Assembly: GCA_936450465.1 (NCBI GenBank)
Contig: OW388296.1
Location: 36,725,023 to 36,789,022, forward strand
DNA from: Gibbula magus
Taxonomy: Eukaryota; Mollusca; Gastropoda; Trochida; Trochidae
DNA: 64,000 nt
Direction: 5' to 3'
The position numbers and the translations under genes are program-made. Of the stretch, positions 32,401 to 44,004 are shown in pieces. Position 1 is the stretch's first letter, and every line of letters starts with the position of its first letter. The notes under the pieces are model-generated. The model was not told where the DNA came from and did no database searches. It was given only the letters and a program-made list of their open reading frames with translations.

Positions 32401-33245
32401 CAAATGGTGTAGTATTCATAAATGATCTTCTCGATGACACTGGCAAGTTTCTATCCAAGGAAAATTTTGATACAAGATATGACATAAAAACAAACTTTTT
32501 AGAATACTTTGGAGTCATTAATGCAGTTAAAACATTCTTTAAAAACAAAAAAGTACAGTTCGAAAACATCAACAACAAACAAAATCCAATACAACCATAT
32601 ATCTTCAACTTTTTGACAAGGCAAAAAACCGGTAGCCAACCGTATTATAGGGCTTTACTGGAAACAAAAACAAATCGAAATCAACATTGTATTAAATGGA
32701 AAATAGTTTTAGGAAATGACACAAGCATTGACATAAACTCTTGGAACCTCTACAACCATATTCCTTTTCGCTGCACCAAAGACACAGATCTCCAATGGTT
32801 CCAATATAAACTGTTACATCATATTCTACCGACAAACAATAGACTTCACAAAATGAAATATATCGATCATAACCTATGTAGCTATTGCTCCTTATCTATA
32901 GAAACAACGGTTCATCTATTTTATGACTGTAACATGGTTTTACATATCTGGCAGAAACTCCAAGATTGGCTTAATAATGAACTTGATTTGAGTTTAAATT
33001 TTACAAGAGAGCAGATTCTTCTTGGATTTCGCCATAAAAATAACGATCCAATTAATGTGATCCTAATTCTTTTCAAAACTATTATCTTTAATCGTAAAAC
33101 ATCCAGAAGTATGCCAACCTTTCAGTTCATGCAGCAAAAGCTTACTCAGTATTATCATTTAACCAAGTATGCAGCAAAGATAAGTTCTAGAATTGACAAC
33201 TTCTACAAATTCTGGTCGACGTGTCATTTTTTGTTCAAAGATTAA
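29443..33245 (+). pseudogene. L1/Tx1-like LINE ORF2, endonuclease and reverse transcriptase with three frameshifts
   Basis: The endonuclease starts at ATG 29443 (TSMNCRGLNDKLKRKE) and has YGPN, CDDWNVV and, in a shifted frame, KTDHSAIS. The reverse transcriptase (30785-32350) has KSPGADGFT, LLLIDFEKAFDTVDW, RGCRQGDPLSPYLF and the catalytic NQFADDTTCTL. The C-terminal region (to 33245) has WFQYKLLHHILPT and a CSYC...HLFYDC motif. Lesions: a 1-bp shift near 30045 (LNK frame), one T too few in the T run ending at 30597 giving a stop, and a shift within 32265-32340. Everything between is open, so the copy is recent, or the shifts are assembly errors. Confidence 0.9.
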
Positions 33246-33510
33246 TAAAGTTTAATTCTATCTTTCAGTGTATACATGAATTGTACTTCTATTGTTACGC
33301 CTGTAAATTTGTATTGAATTGACCACCATACTCCCTGTTGGAGCCCATGTACAACTGTAAAAATGGCTTTTTAAAAAAAAACAAAAATTATAAAAAAAAC
33401 AAAACAATGCAACCCCAACAATGTTATCAGAACTAAAACATTGTCAGGCCTAGGCCAAATTAAACTTCATGTGTGAAAGAATCATTTTTACATTTACCTT
33501 TTTGGTTTTT

Positions 33511-34240
33511 ATTATCCCCCGCCACAACAAAGTTTTCCTGGAATATGTAAATGACCTCCGTCCGGGTGTCGTTTCCAGACCAGAACTAAAAAACTGTAGG
33601 CCTAGCTCAGTAAAACTTGTACGGTATGTGAAACAGTCATGTGTAGATGCGTCTTTGGGGGTTTTACACTTCTTTGGAATTTTATTTTTAACCGTTTCCA
33701 TGAAAAAATACTTGAAAATTTTGTTTCTACACCAGAATAAATAAATGTAAGGCCAAAATCAGTGAAACTTGCAAGTATGTGGAACATTCATCATTTGTAG
33801 ATGTGCCTTTATGGCTTTTAGACTTCTTTAGAATATTTTTTTTAGCCTTCTCCATGGAAGCACAGCGTAACATTTTGTTTCTAAAACCAGGACACAACAA
33901 TTGAAAAAACCTAGCTCAATGAAACATTGTTTGTGAAACAATCATCATGTGACGATGTCTTGTTTTTTCTCCCACCTTTTTGGGACATTTAATCATTTCA
34001 ATGGAAAATCTCATCTGCATTTCGGAGCAAAACTCCAAATGCTATCCACAATTTCACTTCCAGATCAGATCTTGAAAACTGTTAGTTAATACATCTTGGG
34101 AAATATATATACTTCTGTAGCATGAATATATTACTAATAAGTGATGTAGGATTTATAAATGAATAAAGCTCAATGATGATTGTTCAGTATATATTAAGCC
34201 TTTCCACTTGACGGGGGATATAGTGGACTCTGGTTGTTTA
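33511..34240 (+). repeat. GCGGGGGATAT-family repeat, older copy
   Basis: It begins TATCCCCCGCCACAACAAAG with CTCCGTCCGGG soon after, and ends GACGGGGGATATAGTGGACTC near 34211-34230. The interior contains degenerate units of about 155 bp: CCAGAACTAAAAAACTGTAG, a TCAGTGAAAC block, an ATCATGTG block and TTTCCATG. Confidence 0.65.
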
Positions 34241-35766
34241 TTTTGATATTTTTTTCACCCTGACAAAAGCTTAGAATGTGGTTTAGGAAGTGAACTAAGA
34301 AACTGTAGAGCTTAACTTAAAAAATGTTTTTATTTAAAACAATCATCATATAAGATTTTAGGCTTTTAAACATCTGAAGGTATATTTGGGCCATATTCAT
34401 GGAAATGCAAATAAGATTTTATTCGGATGCGAACTCAACAATAGTCAAGCCTAGCTCAGTGAAGCTTGTTATATCCCGGCCACACGAATTGGGGGATATC
34501 GTATTTCGCTGCGTCCGTACATACGAGTTAGAATTATCATGAATCAGCATTGAAACGGAAATTCAACCAACTATTGATTCAATGTCTTTGGATAATGGCA
34601 TTTACAATAGCTTGGTATTTAGCAGATCCGACTTAGTTGGAGCTGCTTTCCGTTTTTGCACAGTTTCTGTCGCTGCCGCCGGCATTTTTTGTATTGGCTA
34701 TAACTCATTTCCTAGAAGGTTTTGAGAACTCATATACGTAACTTCTTACTTATACCCCTGGGGAATTTTTTTGACATGATCACATTCAAGGTCAAAGGTC
34801 AAGGTCACAAGTTCTGAAATTCCTAAAATAATCCTTGTAAACATGATAACTTGAAAAATATTTGTGCTATCAGGCTCTTTATCGGTTTATATCAACTATG
34901 GAGAAAGGCCAAGATTTGAAAAGGTTTTCGCTCACGTCCGTCAAAGGTCAAGGTCATAGCGAGATAACAACTTAAGCATGCATTTGCGAACATGCCTTAT
35001 TTCAACTATTAACACTTTGAATCATTACATGATTGTTACAGACAATGAAAAGTTGTCATTGACTGTGTGACCTTGAACATCAAAGGTCAAGGTCATGAGA
35101 TATTGGTTAAGGTCATGTTAATCTTTAATCAAATTTTGAAATAAGAAATAGGTTTTAAGAACAAACTTGTGAAAAGTGACCCTAGTAATGATTGGTAATA
35201 ACTCTAATAATGAACAAGTTTTTGTTAAAAAGAATTCTCATTTTATTGATGCTGACGAAAAGGCAGAACAGGGAAAGGCGAGACCCTAAGTTTTGGAGCT
35301 GCGGGGGGATATAGTTGTTGGCACCTTCTGTATGTCCGTCCATCCGTCTTTCTGTCCGTGATCACATTGTTTCCGGAGCAGTACTCAAAAAGTACTTAGC
35401 CAACCTTCACCAAATTTGGTGTACAGCCTCCCCATATCATAGATGTGTCTTTTTGGGGTTTTAATTTTTTAAACTTTATTTTTTTTCTGCTTCCATGGCA
35501 ACTTTTTCTTTTATAAAGATCATAACTCAAATTGAATTTCGGGAAGGAGACTTCTGTTTTTATGAGCAAACACACTTTGTAGTTCTAGTCATATACTGCT
35601 TAAACTATCTCTCCTGATGGGTCTTCTTCCACTTGATTGGGGATTTTGTAGACTCTGTCTGATTGTAGAATTTTGATTTCGGACCAGAGCTTAAAAAACA
35701 TAAGGTCTACTCAATAAAATTTGGTATATTAGACAATCATTGTGTGTAGTGACTTTTTTTAACACC

Positions 35767-35809
<43 letters not shown>

Positions 35810-36072
35810 GTTTTGGATCAATCTTTCTGAAACGTTACACATGATTTGGATATACATCGGTGATATGCATGTGCATTTTTTTTGACCGATTGGATTAATA
35901 TTTTCAGAGTTAGGGTCCTTGACTTAGAGCACTCAGCTTTCAAATTTCACACTGGCAGTAACTTTTAATGCAGTCAGCATTTGAACATGTTATGTTATGT
36001 AACCTTTGACCATGTGACCTTGACCTTGATGTAGGATCCATTTTGTCAGAATCTTAACCATGACAATACTTT
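34241..36072. other. Decayed repeat-derived spacer with a 40-nt C run
   Basis: Related units occur here too: GGGGGATATCGTATTTCGCTGC at 34491, GGGGGGATATAGTTGTTGGC at 35304, and several GGTCAAGGTCA-type motifs between 34790 and 35110. A run of about 40 cytosines covers 35767-35807. No gene is supported. Confidence 0.55.
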
Positions 36073-36955
36073 TTATCCCCCGCCCAACGTAGTTGGCGGG
36101 GGATATTGAAATGAGCTCCGTCCGTCAATCCCGATTTCTTTTCCGGAGCACAACTCGAAAACTGTTAGACATAGCTCAATGAAACATGGTGTGTGGAACA
36201 ATCATCATTTCGGCTTTTCAACTTCTTCGAGTTATTTGTTTTGACCGTTTCCATGGAAATGTAACTTTGAATTTTGTTTCCGGAGCAAAACTCGAAAACT
36301 ATAAGACATAGCTCAACGAAACTTGGTGTGTGGAACAATCATCATTGGTAGATGTGCCTTTTGGGCTTTTCAACTTCTTCGAGTTATTTGTTTTGACCGT
36401 TTCCATGGAAATGTAACTTAGAATTTCGTTTCCGGAACAGAACTCGAAAACTATAAGACATATCTCAATGAAACTTGGTGTGTGGAACAATCATCATGTG
36501 TACATGTGCCTTTTGGGCTTTTCAACTTCTTCGAGTTATTTGTTTTGACCGTTTCCATGGAAATGTAACTTAGAATTTCGTTTCCGGAACAGAACTCGAA
36601 AACTATAAGACATATCTCAATGAAACTTGGTGTGTGGAACAATCATCATGTGTAGATGTGCCTTTTGGGCTTTTCAACTTCTTCGAGTTATTTTCTTTAC
36701 AGTTTCCATGGAAACATAACTTAGAATTTCGTTTTCGGAGCAGAACTCGAAAACTATAAGACATAGCTCAACGAAACTTGGTGTGTGGAACAATCATCAT
36801 GTGTAGATGTGCCTTTTGGGGTTTTCAACTTCGTCACAATTTTTAATTTTAATTTTTACCATTTCCATGGATACATAACATAGTCACTGTTATTCAACAA
36901 CTATTCATCAATAAATTTTCCCAAAGGCGGGGGATATGGCCGACTGTCTGCTTGT
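36073..36955 (+). repeat. GCGGGGGATAT-family repeat with 152-bp tandem units
   Basis: It opens with a hairpin, TATCCCCCGCCCAACGTAG then TTGGCGGGGGATATTG, then CTCCGTCCGTC. It closes GGCGGGGGATATGGCCGAC near 36922-36942. In between, the CCATGG core of TTTCCATGGAAA recurs at 36251, 36403, 36555, 36706 and 36865, a near-constant 152-bp period. The minus-strand frames at 36299-36490 and 36451-36642 are images of these units. Confidence 0.85.
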
Positions 36956-37237
36956 TTTTATTGATTGGTGATAGGCCTTCGATACTTGACATGCTTTTTT
37001 TTTTAAAAGGTCATCAAATTACCCTTATTATTATACTGCTGATTTGGAGGATAAGGAACCCAGGGGTATTGTGCTTACAGAGCACTCTTATTCTTCAATT
37101 CTTTGTATAATCATTTTTCCATGACAACACAAGTTGTCAAATAATGGTTAAATAATAGACAGTTAAAAACAGTCAATATTTTATAAACTCCTTCGCTTTG
37201 GGGGGATATTTTTACATGTTAACTTGTATGTTTCCAG

Positions 37238-38710
37238 ATGCCGAGGAAGAAGAACTGGCGGAGGGTTGCAGTGGGTAAGACTGAGGAAGCTGTCCTCACT
37301 AAAAACAGCAGCCGTGATGAGGAAGCTGTCCTCACTAAAAACAGCAGCCGTTATGAGGAAGCTGTCCTCACTAAAAACAGCAGCCATGATGAGGAAGCTG
37401 TCCTCACTAAAAACAGCAGCCGTTATGAGGAAGCTGTCCTCACTTAAAACAGCAGCCAAGATGAGGAAGCTGTCCTCACTAAAAACAGCAGCCGTGATGA
37501 GGAAGCTGTCCTCACATTTAAAAACAGCAGCTCTGATCAAAATAAACCTGAGGTGGCTGCCCTCAACCTATCTAAAAACTGCCCTGATCTTGATCAGTTG
37601 CAATATATGCATCCAAAAGTTGGCAAATCAATTGAACCTGAGGTGGCTGCCCTCAACCTATCTAAAAACAGCCCTGATCTTGATCAGTTGCAACAAATGC
37701 ATCCCACAGTTGGCAAATCAATTGAAGCTGAGGTGGCTGATCTCAACCTATCTAAAAACAGCCCTGGTCTTGATCAGTTGCATCAAATGCAAACCAAGTT
37801 GAATGATAACAAAACGCAAAACCAGTTTGACCCAATGATTGACGATTCTGATCATAATGATCCATTGCAACACATGCAAAACGATACTGATGACAATGAA
37901 CCTGGAACTTCTTCATCTGTTATTGATGTTGGTTGCATAAAGCCAAATTGCTTTGTCATAAAAGCAGCTTTTCACCAGGGTAATGCAATATTTGGGGAGA
38001 ACGCAGGCCGACAGTGCGTGGCTCTGAGTTTATCATCAATGATACATTCAAACGTGACGGATGCAGGTGATTGGACCACACATGACCTGAATACTATCAT
38101 GTTTCAAGGGAATGAATTGTACACGACTTTACAACAGTTTGCCACAATTAACAATGTGTACTTGAATGTGGAAGAGCTTCCAGAACATGTTGAAATAAAT
38201 GAAACCATATTTCACTTGAAGTTAAGTCCTACTTTTTTTGGTTTCTTGAGCACACAAAATGACAGTGACACCAATGCAAGCATGTCCTTAAACAATGCCT
38301 TAAGAAGATCATTTGACACTCACAACTATGCTTTTGTTACATTCAGTGAATCAACCTTTGCTATTTTTTCGAGGAATGGCACATTTCATGTCTTTGACTC
38401 AAATTCACGAAACTCTGCTGGTGAACTTGCAGCCAATGGTACCTGTATTGTAGCACATTACAACACTTTTGAACAGGTGCATTCTCATTGTATTCGTCTT
38501 GCCAAGTCAATGAATTCACATGTGAACTCCCAGTTTGAAGTTACTCCAGTTACTCTTACAACTGTTCCTTCTATTGAAACACCAAATGACTCCTACGCTG
38601 ACAATGTTAACTCATTCACAGATACAGGTACTCATACGTTTTATATAAAATGTACGCCTCATGCACCTCGGACAAATCAGGAAATCCAGTGCTCACAGTG
38701 CCGAAGATGA
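37238..38710 (+). pseudogene. Repeat-headed protein with C76-like cysteine-protease domain, one in-frame stop
   Basis: ATG 37238 starts MPRKKNWRRVAVG. A 12-residue repeat follows (EEAVLTKNSSRD), with an A-to-T change making TAA at 37445. The same frame continues through three 30-residue repeats (EVAALNLSKNSPDLDQLQ) to a domain of about 200 residues. That domain has FGENAGRQCVALSLSSMIHS, a GDWTTHDLN block, FVTFSESTFAIFSRNGTFHVFDSNSRN and CIVAHY. The GRQC cysteine and the FHVFDSNSRN histidine/aspartate suit the herpesvirus-tegument-like (C76) deubiquitinase fold often found in invertebrate transposon proteins. It ends in EIQCSQCRR. The parent transposon is not identified. TTTCCAG directly before the ATG could be a splice acceptor. 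Confidence 0.6.
37275..37800 (+). repeat. In-frame tandem repeats of 36 bp (x7) and 90 bp (x3)
   Basis: GAGGAAGCTGTCCTCACTAA units of 36 bp run from about 37275 to 37520. 90-bp units beginning near CCTGAGGTGGCTG start at 37547, 37637 and 37727. Both periods are multiples of three and keep the reading frame. The alternative frame (MRKLSSLKTAAV...) is a shadow. Confidence 0.85.
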
Positions 38711-38881
38711 CGTTAATGTCCCTAAAATTTGCATATGAAAATGAGAAATGTCATTGTTTTTCTGGTTGTGTTCGAGAGAATGTTTCCCAAATTTGTTGAC
38801 AATTCATTTGAAATATATTCATTGAGACATGTTTTTCACTACTCAAGCATTTGACTGTGCTCTAAGATATATAGAGAACTC

Positions 38882-38995
38882 GTAGCAGTACTTTATCGGG
38901 ATATAAATGTAAGGTTTTGAGAGAGTTGGGCTCGGCTGGCGCATCGCCCAATCCTCTGAAAACCGTACATTTATATCCCGATAATGTACTGCTAC
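38882..38995. repeat. 114-bp foldback hairpin
   Basis: Arms of 37 bp (38882-38918 and 38959-38995) beginning GTAGCAGTAC and containing TATCGGGATATAAATGTA match with two differences around a 40-bp loop. A weaker match continues outward (AGATATATAGAG / CTCTATCT). It sits between the C76-like gene and a LINE fragment. It may be a minimal MITE or an RNA hairpin. Confidence 0.7.
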
Positions 38996-39547
38996 TCGTC
39001 CTCTATCTATTACACTAGGTACCGTAAATCCTGGTATAATACCACCTTAACTTGGTTGCAGTCCCTTCAGGTGAATATAATAGACATTAAAAATCTAACT
39101 TCACAGAATGTCCTACTGCTTAAGGACCGATTAATTACATTGGATACCGAAAAGTGGTGGTACAGGATATAGAACGACAGAGGTTTAGTTAACGGTAACA
39201 AGCTGCAGACATACAGAATGTTTAAATCTAGTCCTAATGCTGAAATGTATCTCAATCAAGTGTCTAATCGTCAACATCGTAGTTTGTTAGCGAAATTGAG
39301 ATGTGGAACGCTTCCCTTAGAAGTGGAGCTTGGCAGATTTAACCGACCGCCTACCCCGTTGCATGATCGCTTGTGTAAAATGTGTGATTCATATGTGGTG
39401 GAAAATGAAATTCATTTCCTTGGAGAATGTCATCTATATACGGAACTATGGAAGCATGCTACAGTCTTAAACAGTTACTTTCCTTTATTAAACCCAACAG
39501 ATAAAGTAATTTATATATTGCAAAATGATAAGCTCGGAAAACTTTAG
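38996..39547 (+). pseudogene. 3' fragment of the 4236-5738 LINE family
   Basis: It encodes WYNTTLTWLQSLQVN..., a TAG at 39170, then in the same frame NRQHRSLLAKLRCGTLPLE, VELGRFNRPPTP and CKMCDSYVVENEIHFLGEC. The CX2C...HX4C arrangement is the C-terminal zinc motif of this LINE type. The reverse-transcriptase core is missing. Confidence 0.7.
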
Positions 39548-39831
39548 CCGCTTCAATAAGTAAAATTTTTCAGCTTCGACGTAAAACAAAACTGTAAAAT
39601 ATTATTAAGTACTTATATTATCATACATTGTTTTTAGAATGTGTGGTTTCATGCGTGTGTTTCTGTACGGGAGAATGAATTTGAGAGTATGGGAGTGAAA
39701 GTAAGATGGCAAAAATGTGTTTGATCGTGATTCTTGAGCACTTAGGTATTCCTATTACACATAAGATGATAAATGTATTAAGTGTAATATAATTTGATAT
39801 TTCTTTATCAAATATAAGCTTTGATTTAATA
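39548..39831. other. Spacer, probable LINE 3' UTR
   Basis: AT-rich sequence after the LINE stop, running up to the AATAAT tail of the next LINE. No gene seen. Confidence 0.45.
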
Positions 39832-39945
39832 ATAATAACAATAATAATAATAATAATAGCATGCTTATAACGCGCTATTTCCATTGTAAAACAATGCTCA
39901 AAGCGCAAGAAAAGTGTTTGAAGAGAGATAGGTCCATGACAGAAG

Positions 39946-40742
39946 CTAGCTGTCAAATGCTAAACTGAAGAAGTGTGTCTTCAGGGAGGATTTAAAATTG
40001 GAAAGTTCAGTACAGTCCCGAAGATATTGGGGAAGATGGTTCCAGGCTGTATGTGCGGCATACATAAATGATCTTTGCCCATATGTGGAGGTTTTCACTG
40101 AGGGGATGACGAGAAGACGTTTGTCCTGGGAGCGGAGAGCACGAGGTGGACAGTGTGGTTTCAGGGACTGGGCCAGGTACGAGGGAGCAGTTCCAGTCAG
40201 ACAATGGAAAGTTAGGCAGAGAAGCTTGAACTGAATCCAATAGTGAATAGGCAGCCAGTGAAGGGAGCGAAGCAGTGGCAGGGCATGATCAGATTTACTT
40301 GACCGAGTAACTATACGGGCAGCAGCATTCTGTACACGCTGTAGTTTCCCTATCTGAGTCTTATTGGCACCAGCAAGAAGGGAGTTGCAGTAGTCGATTC
40401 TACTCATTACAAGAGCCAGAACAAGAGTGGTGGCTGAGGCGGTTGGGAGATACGACCGGATGTGTCCAATGGTGCGCAGCTGAGCAAAGCAGCTCTGAAC
40501 TAGACGGGAAACGTGATCATCCAATGACAGGCATGAGTCGATTATTACACCGAGGTATTTCACCTTGTTTGCCATAGGAATGCTTGTATTGTCAAACTGA
40601 AACTATGTGATACAGCACTGAGTCCTCCTTTTCTGTGGCCCAAGGAGAATGCACTCCGTCTTGTCACTATTTAGCTTCATTTTATAATGGACCATCCATG
40701 CCTTTATATCATCACAACATGTGCTTAACTGACTTAAAGCTC
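39946..40742 (-). pseudogene. CR1/L2-like LINE, C-terminal part of reverse transcriptase
   Basis: Read from the element 2 junction: GALSQLSTCCDDIKAWM then KMKLNSDKTECILLG, a TAG near 40603, and then in frame KVKYLGVIIDSCLSLDDHV. It continues through SRIDYCNSLLAG, LQRVQNAAARIV, LHWLPIHYWIQFKLL and YGQRSFMYAAHTAWNHLP to the stop at 39946. These blocks are those of the CR1/L2/Rex group thumb and C-terminal region. One nonsense codon is the main lesion. Confidence 0.88.
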
Positions 40743-40748
40743 CAGGTG
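40743..40748. repeat. 6-bp target-site duplication of element 2 (CAGGTG)
   Basis: CAGGTG here recurs at 48750-48755 on the other side of element 2. With one copy removed, the LINE reads [18 protein letters not shown] without a break, as expected for this RT region. Confidence 0.93.
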
Positions 40749-42313
40749 AGTAGTATATAGGGTGGTGTCAGAACCTGCTTGAGATTAAGGGAGATTAAGG
40801 GACCTTAATTTATGCAGCGTAGCTCATTAACAGGCTAATATATGCATGACGTCACAGGTTAGAAAGGTCGACCAATCAGTTGACAGTTAAATGCGAGGAT
40901 GCTCATTAAGCCATTCGTTATCATTACTGCAAAACAAAGCTTTCTTTATCCCGACCCTAGCCCATACAAGAGCGTCAGTCCAATCAGAAATCTATCTTTA
41001 GCGACACGTGTCATGAGTCAGAGGCGAGGCGAGGCGAGAGAGTTGGGTACAGCGATGTATAGCTTTAGAAAACTTAGGTTTTGACCTACTGAGGGACAAA
41101 AGGTCTTTATTCATATCGGTACATCATAACCCGTAGAAATGTTTCTTTAATATCCATATATTATATAGGTCAAATGTTTATTTTCTAGTTTTCTAGTATT
41201 ATTGTATCTCTAAGTGAACCAGTGAAATAGTACACGAAATTGACGGATAAAATATTCTTGAAAATATGTTTCATACAGTGAGTGAGTGGGTGATTTCCAG
41301 CTGGTTTTCTAGTATGATAGTATACGTTTAAAGACGTTTTATCATACCTCTATATAGCTTCATTCAAACGTGTTCAGAATCGTATTAACTATTTTATAAC
41401 AAGAACTTGGAAAGAAGTATATATCTTAGAGAAAATAAATCGTGTACTTCATCCCTGAATAATCTAGACTTGAGTAGGAACAGTAATCCCTAAATATAAA
41501 CGTAACCAAGGTGAAGTAAGCGTAAGTTACTTACGAAAAGCTTAAACATAATTTATAGCATGACTATCTCTGAAATATGATTGTCAAATTTATGTCCAAA
41601 ACGTATTTGTTGAAGACTGAAAGTTTAGCAGTTAGAAGAGAGGGGTTTATTTTATTTAACCAAGTAACTCCATCTCGGCTTGTCAATTTAATGTTTGCTT
41701 GACTAGTTTCATTCATGGATGTATGGATGTCACTCAGAGAGGTATTTCATTTATTCAGTGAAGGACTGTCGATAGGTCGCTGTTCTGCTTTTTATTGACG
41801 TAGCTTAGCTTTAAGTGAGATGCTATGAATTAATTGTAAAGCATTCATGAGTAAGTCTAGGCACTTCCATTTCACCTTCAATATACCGCTTCGCTTTCAA
41901 TAGAATAGGTGTATTCGACTTACACCTTAGGTCTAAGCACTTTATCGGGGTGTATATACCCCTCTCCATACATGATGACACCACGTCCTAAAACGTGACC
42001 AGAGGCGGGGGTGTACAAAGTCTCCTGTCGAGTTTGATACCAATACATTAAGGGTTTGATACCATGAGTCGAAAGAAGCTGAAAACGGTTGAAATGTATC
42101 GAGGCAGAAAGGTGTATACCTTCGAAGGTGTAAAGTTTTTGAAACGCTCGGATGGTTGGGGCTCTTATGGTCACTCCGAAAAATTATCAAATGGACGTTA
42201 TTATATTTCCTTGAAAAACTATGAAAAAGGGAGGACTCCTTATGTGTGGTCACAGCTTACACGACATGCCCGTTGGTTTGCTTCAAAGACTATACGAAAT
42301 CTCAAGAACTGGA
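40749..42313 (+). repeat. Element 2 left terminal inverted repeat
   Basis: It aligns with the reverse complement of 47161-48749 without length change except for 24 bp missing here. Subterminal features are a doubled GAGATTAAGG (40781-40800), GAGGCGAGGCGAGGCGAG near 41020 and a palindromic GGGGTGTATATACCCC (41947-41962). Divergence between arms is low, so the element is young or the arms are kept alike by recombination or replication. Confidence 0.93.
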
Positions 42314-42345
42314 CGAGTAAATACACCTTGACGGTTTTGACCTAG
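42064..42345 (+). pseudogene. TIR-borne N-terminal copy of the zinc-ribbon gene
   Basis: The first 83 codons duplicate the start of the gene at 47410-46814, because that gene begins inside the other inverted repeat. At 42313 the repeat ends and the frame continues only about 10 codons into unique sequence. Differences from the full copy are few (MSRKK/MSQKN, MYRG/MHRG, YYI/YYV, YVW/YLW). It may be transcribed from the TIR promoter. A function for the 93-residue product is not evident. Confidence 0.7.
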
Positions 42346-44004
42346 TGAATGTCAAAAGGCTCAAACTTAAGTCAATAAAGTGTATCCCTTCTCGTAGCCA
42401 GGTTATAAACTATTGTTCAGCCACTAGTTAAAATACAAAGTAGCTCCTATGCTATGGTTTTATCACTGTACATGTAGACTTGCTCAAGATAGTGAACGGA
42501 ATTAAATCAAGGGGATAATACAGGCTATATATTTTTATCAGTGAATATCCTTATCATAAGGTGTCATTGAGACATCATGAATTGTGTTGTGCTTTCATAT
42601 ATATCGTGTTTAACATTAGGAGTTTATGAAACGTTTGATTGGATGGAGCATAGATCATATACAAGTGTAGATAGTCTAGTAGTCTACTAACAGTCACGTA
42701 GCAATAAGAAATGTGATGCGTTTTAATAATAATATAGGTAGTTATTACTGATATAAGGTGGAATGAAGGCTGTCTCGTCAAAAACCTATTTTATCATCAT
42801 AGAACTCAAGCATGTTCAGACCAGACAGAAAGGTGTATGTTTTTGATGGCTTAATAACACGCTGTTTTCATAGTAAAACATCCATATATGGGCATTGTAC
42901 TATTGGGGTCAGAGTTCGTGTGTATTACTCATTGATGTAAACATCTAGGTTCGAGCTACATGTAACTGGCAAGGTCTAACAGGCAAGACCTACCTACGTT
43001 AAGCAAACAATGACCAGTGAAGCTTGACACTTGAGCTGTCAATCTACCCATTATGGTTCACATCCCCGTTATAACACTGTTATAAACACTGGCCTACTCA
43101 AACGCACGTGGTTTCGAAACCCAACTCTCCTCTATGCACTATAACGGGGGTAAGCGTGTTTTAGGCATTAACCTAAATTAAATTAAATTAAAGACATTTA
43201 ATTTAAGAGGAAAGCCCACAACACCCCTATGGCCATGCATGCGTTCTGATGAAACCTGCTTTCATGGGATGGATCTAGCAAAACTAATCATGATAAATGC
43301 ATGAGTTTCGATGTATCGAGTCACGAAATATGCTTATATAGGGGGTGAGGATTGTTTCATGTATAGATAACTATATACAGACAACTATGTTTGTGTTTTA
43401 TACAACCATAGGTTTGCTGTTGAAATGAGTGTATACGAATTATAATAGGTAAGTCTATAAAGCACGGGTAGTATTTGCTTCACTAGGTTTTACCTATGTT
43501 CTATTACTCCCTGTCTGTTTCGAGTTTGAATATCATCCACATTGAGAACAAAACACATACATTCTTCTAACATATTTATTTATTCAATCTAGGCACAAGT
43601 CATGATACAACATTAAGTCATTGAGTAATTAAATCATGATACAATTAAGTTAATCAGTCCATACATGTCAGGAACGCGTTTGACACCTACAGCTATTTCC
43701 GGATATAGAGTTTTACACAGATAGAGGAAATATGATATTGTCTCTTTTGGATGCATATCTATCCTTTGGTCTCTATCCTATCCTTTAGTCTCTACCCTAT
43801 CCAATGTCCGTCGCCCAGGCGGTCCTCGCTCGATCACCCCTTTGACATAGAGAGAAACAGGTTTTTTCTTATCGTTCTTGTGGTTCTGTCTAAGGAGTGG
43901 GTTTGGTGATTTCACCACATGAAGCAAGCTTCGTTTATACATCCTGTCTCAGCAGAGGTAAAGACTGAACTAACAGTGGATGAGTCTACGACTTCTGTAA
44001 TAAA
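42346..44004. other. Non-coding interior of element 2
   Basis: About 1.66 kb between the left TIR and the ATPase stop has no convincing gene. AATAAATAAAT on the minus strand (43573-43584) is a candidate poly-A signal for the minus-strand genes. Confidence 0.5.

Larger units (their letters stand above)
27563..33402 (+). mobile_element. Second L1/Tx1-like LINE, 5.8 kb, complete ends
   Basis: AACAATGCAAC flanks it on both sides (27552-27562 and 33403-33413), and the 3' end is A-rich (33373-33402). Order: 200-bp leader, ORF1, 960-bp spacer with a duplicated 115-bp block, ORF2 with light damage, 3' UTR with AATAAA near 33245. It is the same superfamily as the minus-strand LINE 6535-19758 but clearly diverged in sequence, so it is a separate subfamily. 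Confidence 0.9.

Noticed and set aside
36299..36642. Two near-identical 63-codon minus-strand frames
   Set aside because: They are images of successive 152-bp tandem units with no coding features.
37275..37520. CRISPR-like array of 36-bp repeats
   Set aside because: Units are directly adjacent with no spacers, keep a reading frame and lie in an animal genome: a coding tandem repeat.
37224..37802. Open frame of LSSLKTAAV repeats overlapping the C76-like gene
   Set aside because: It is an alternative frame of the 36-bp repeats. The frame from 37238 continues into the recognised domain.
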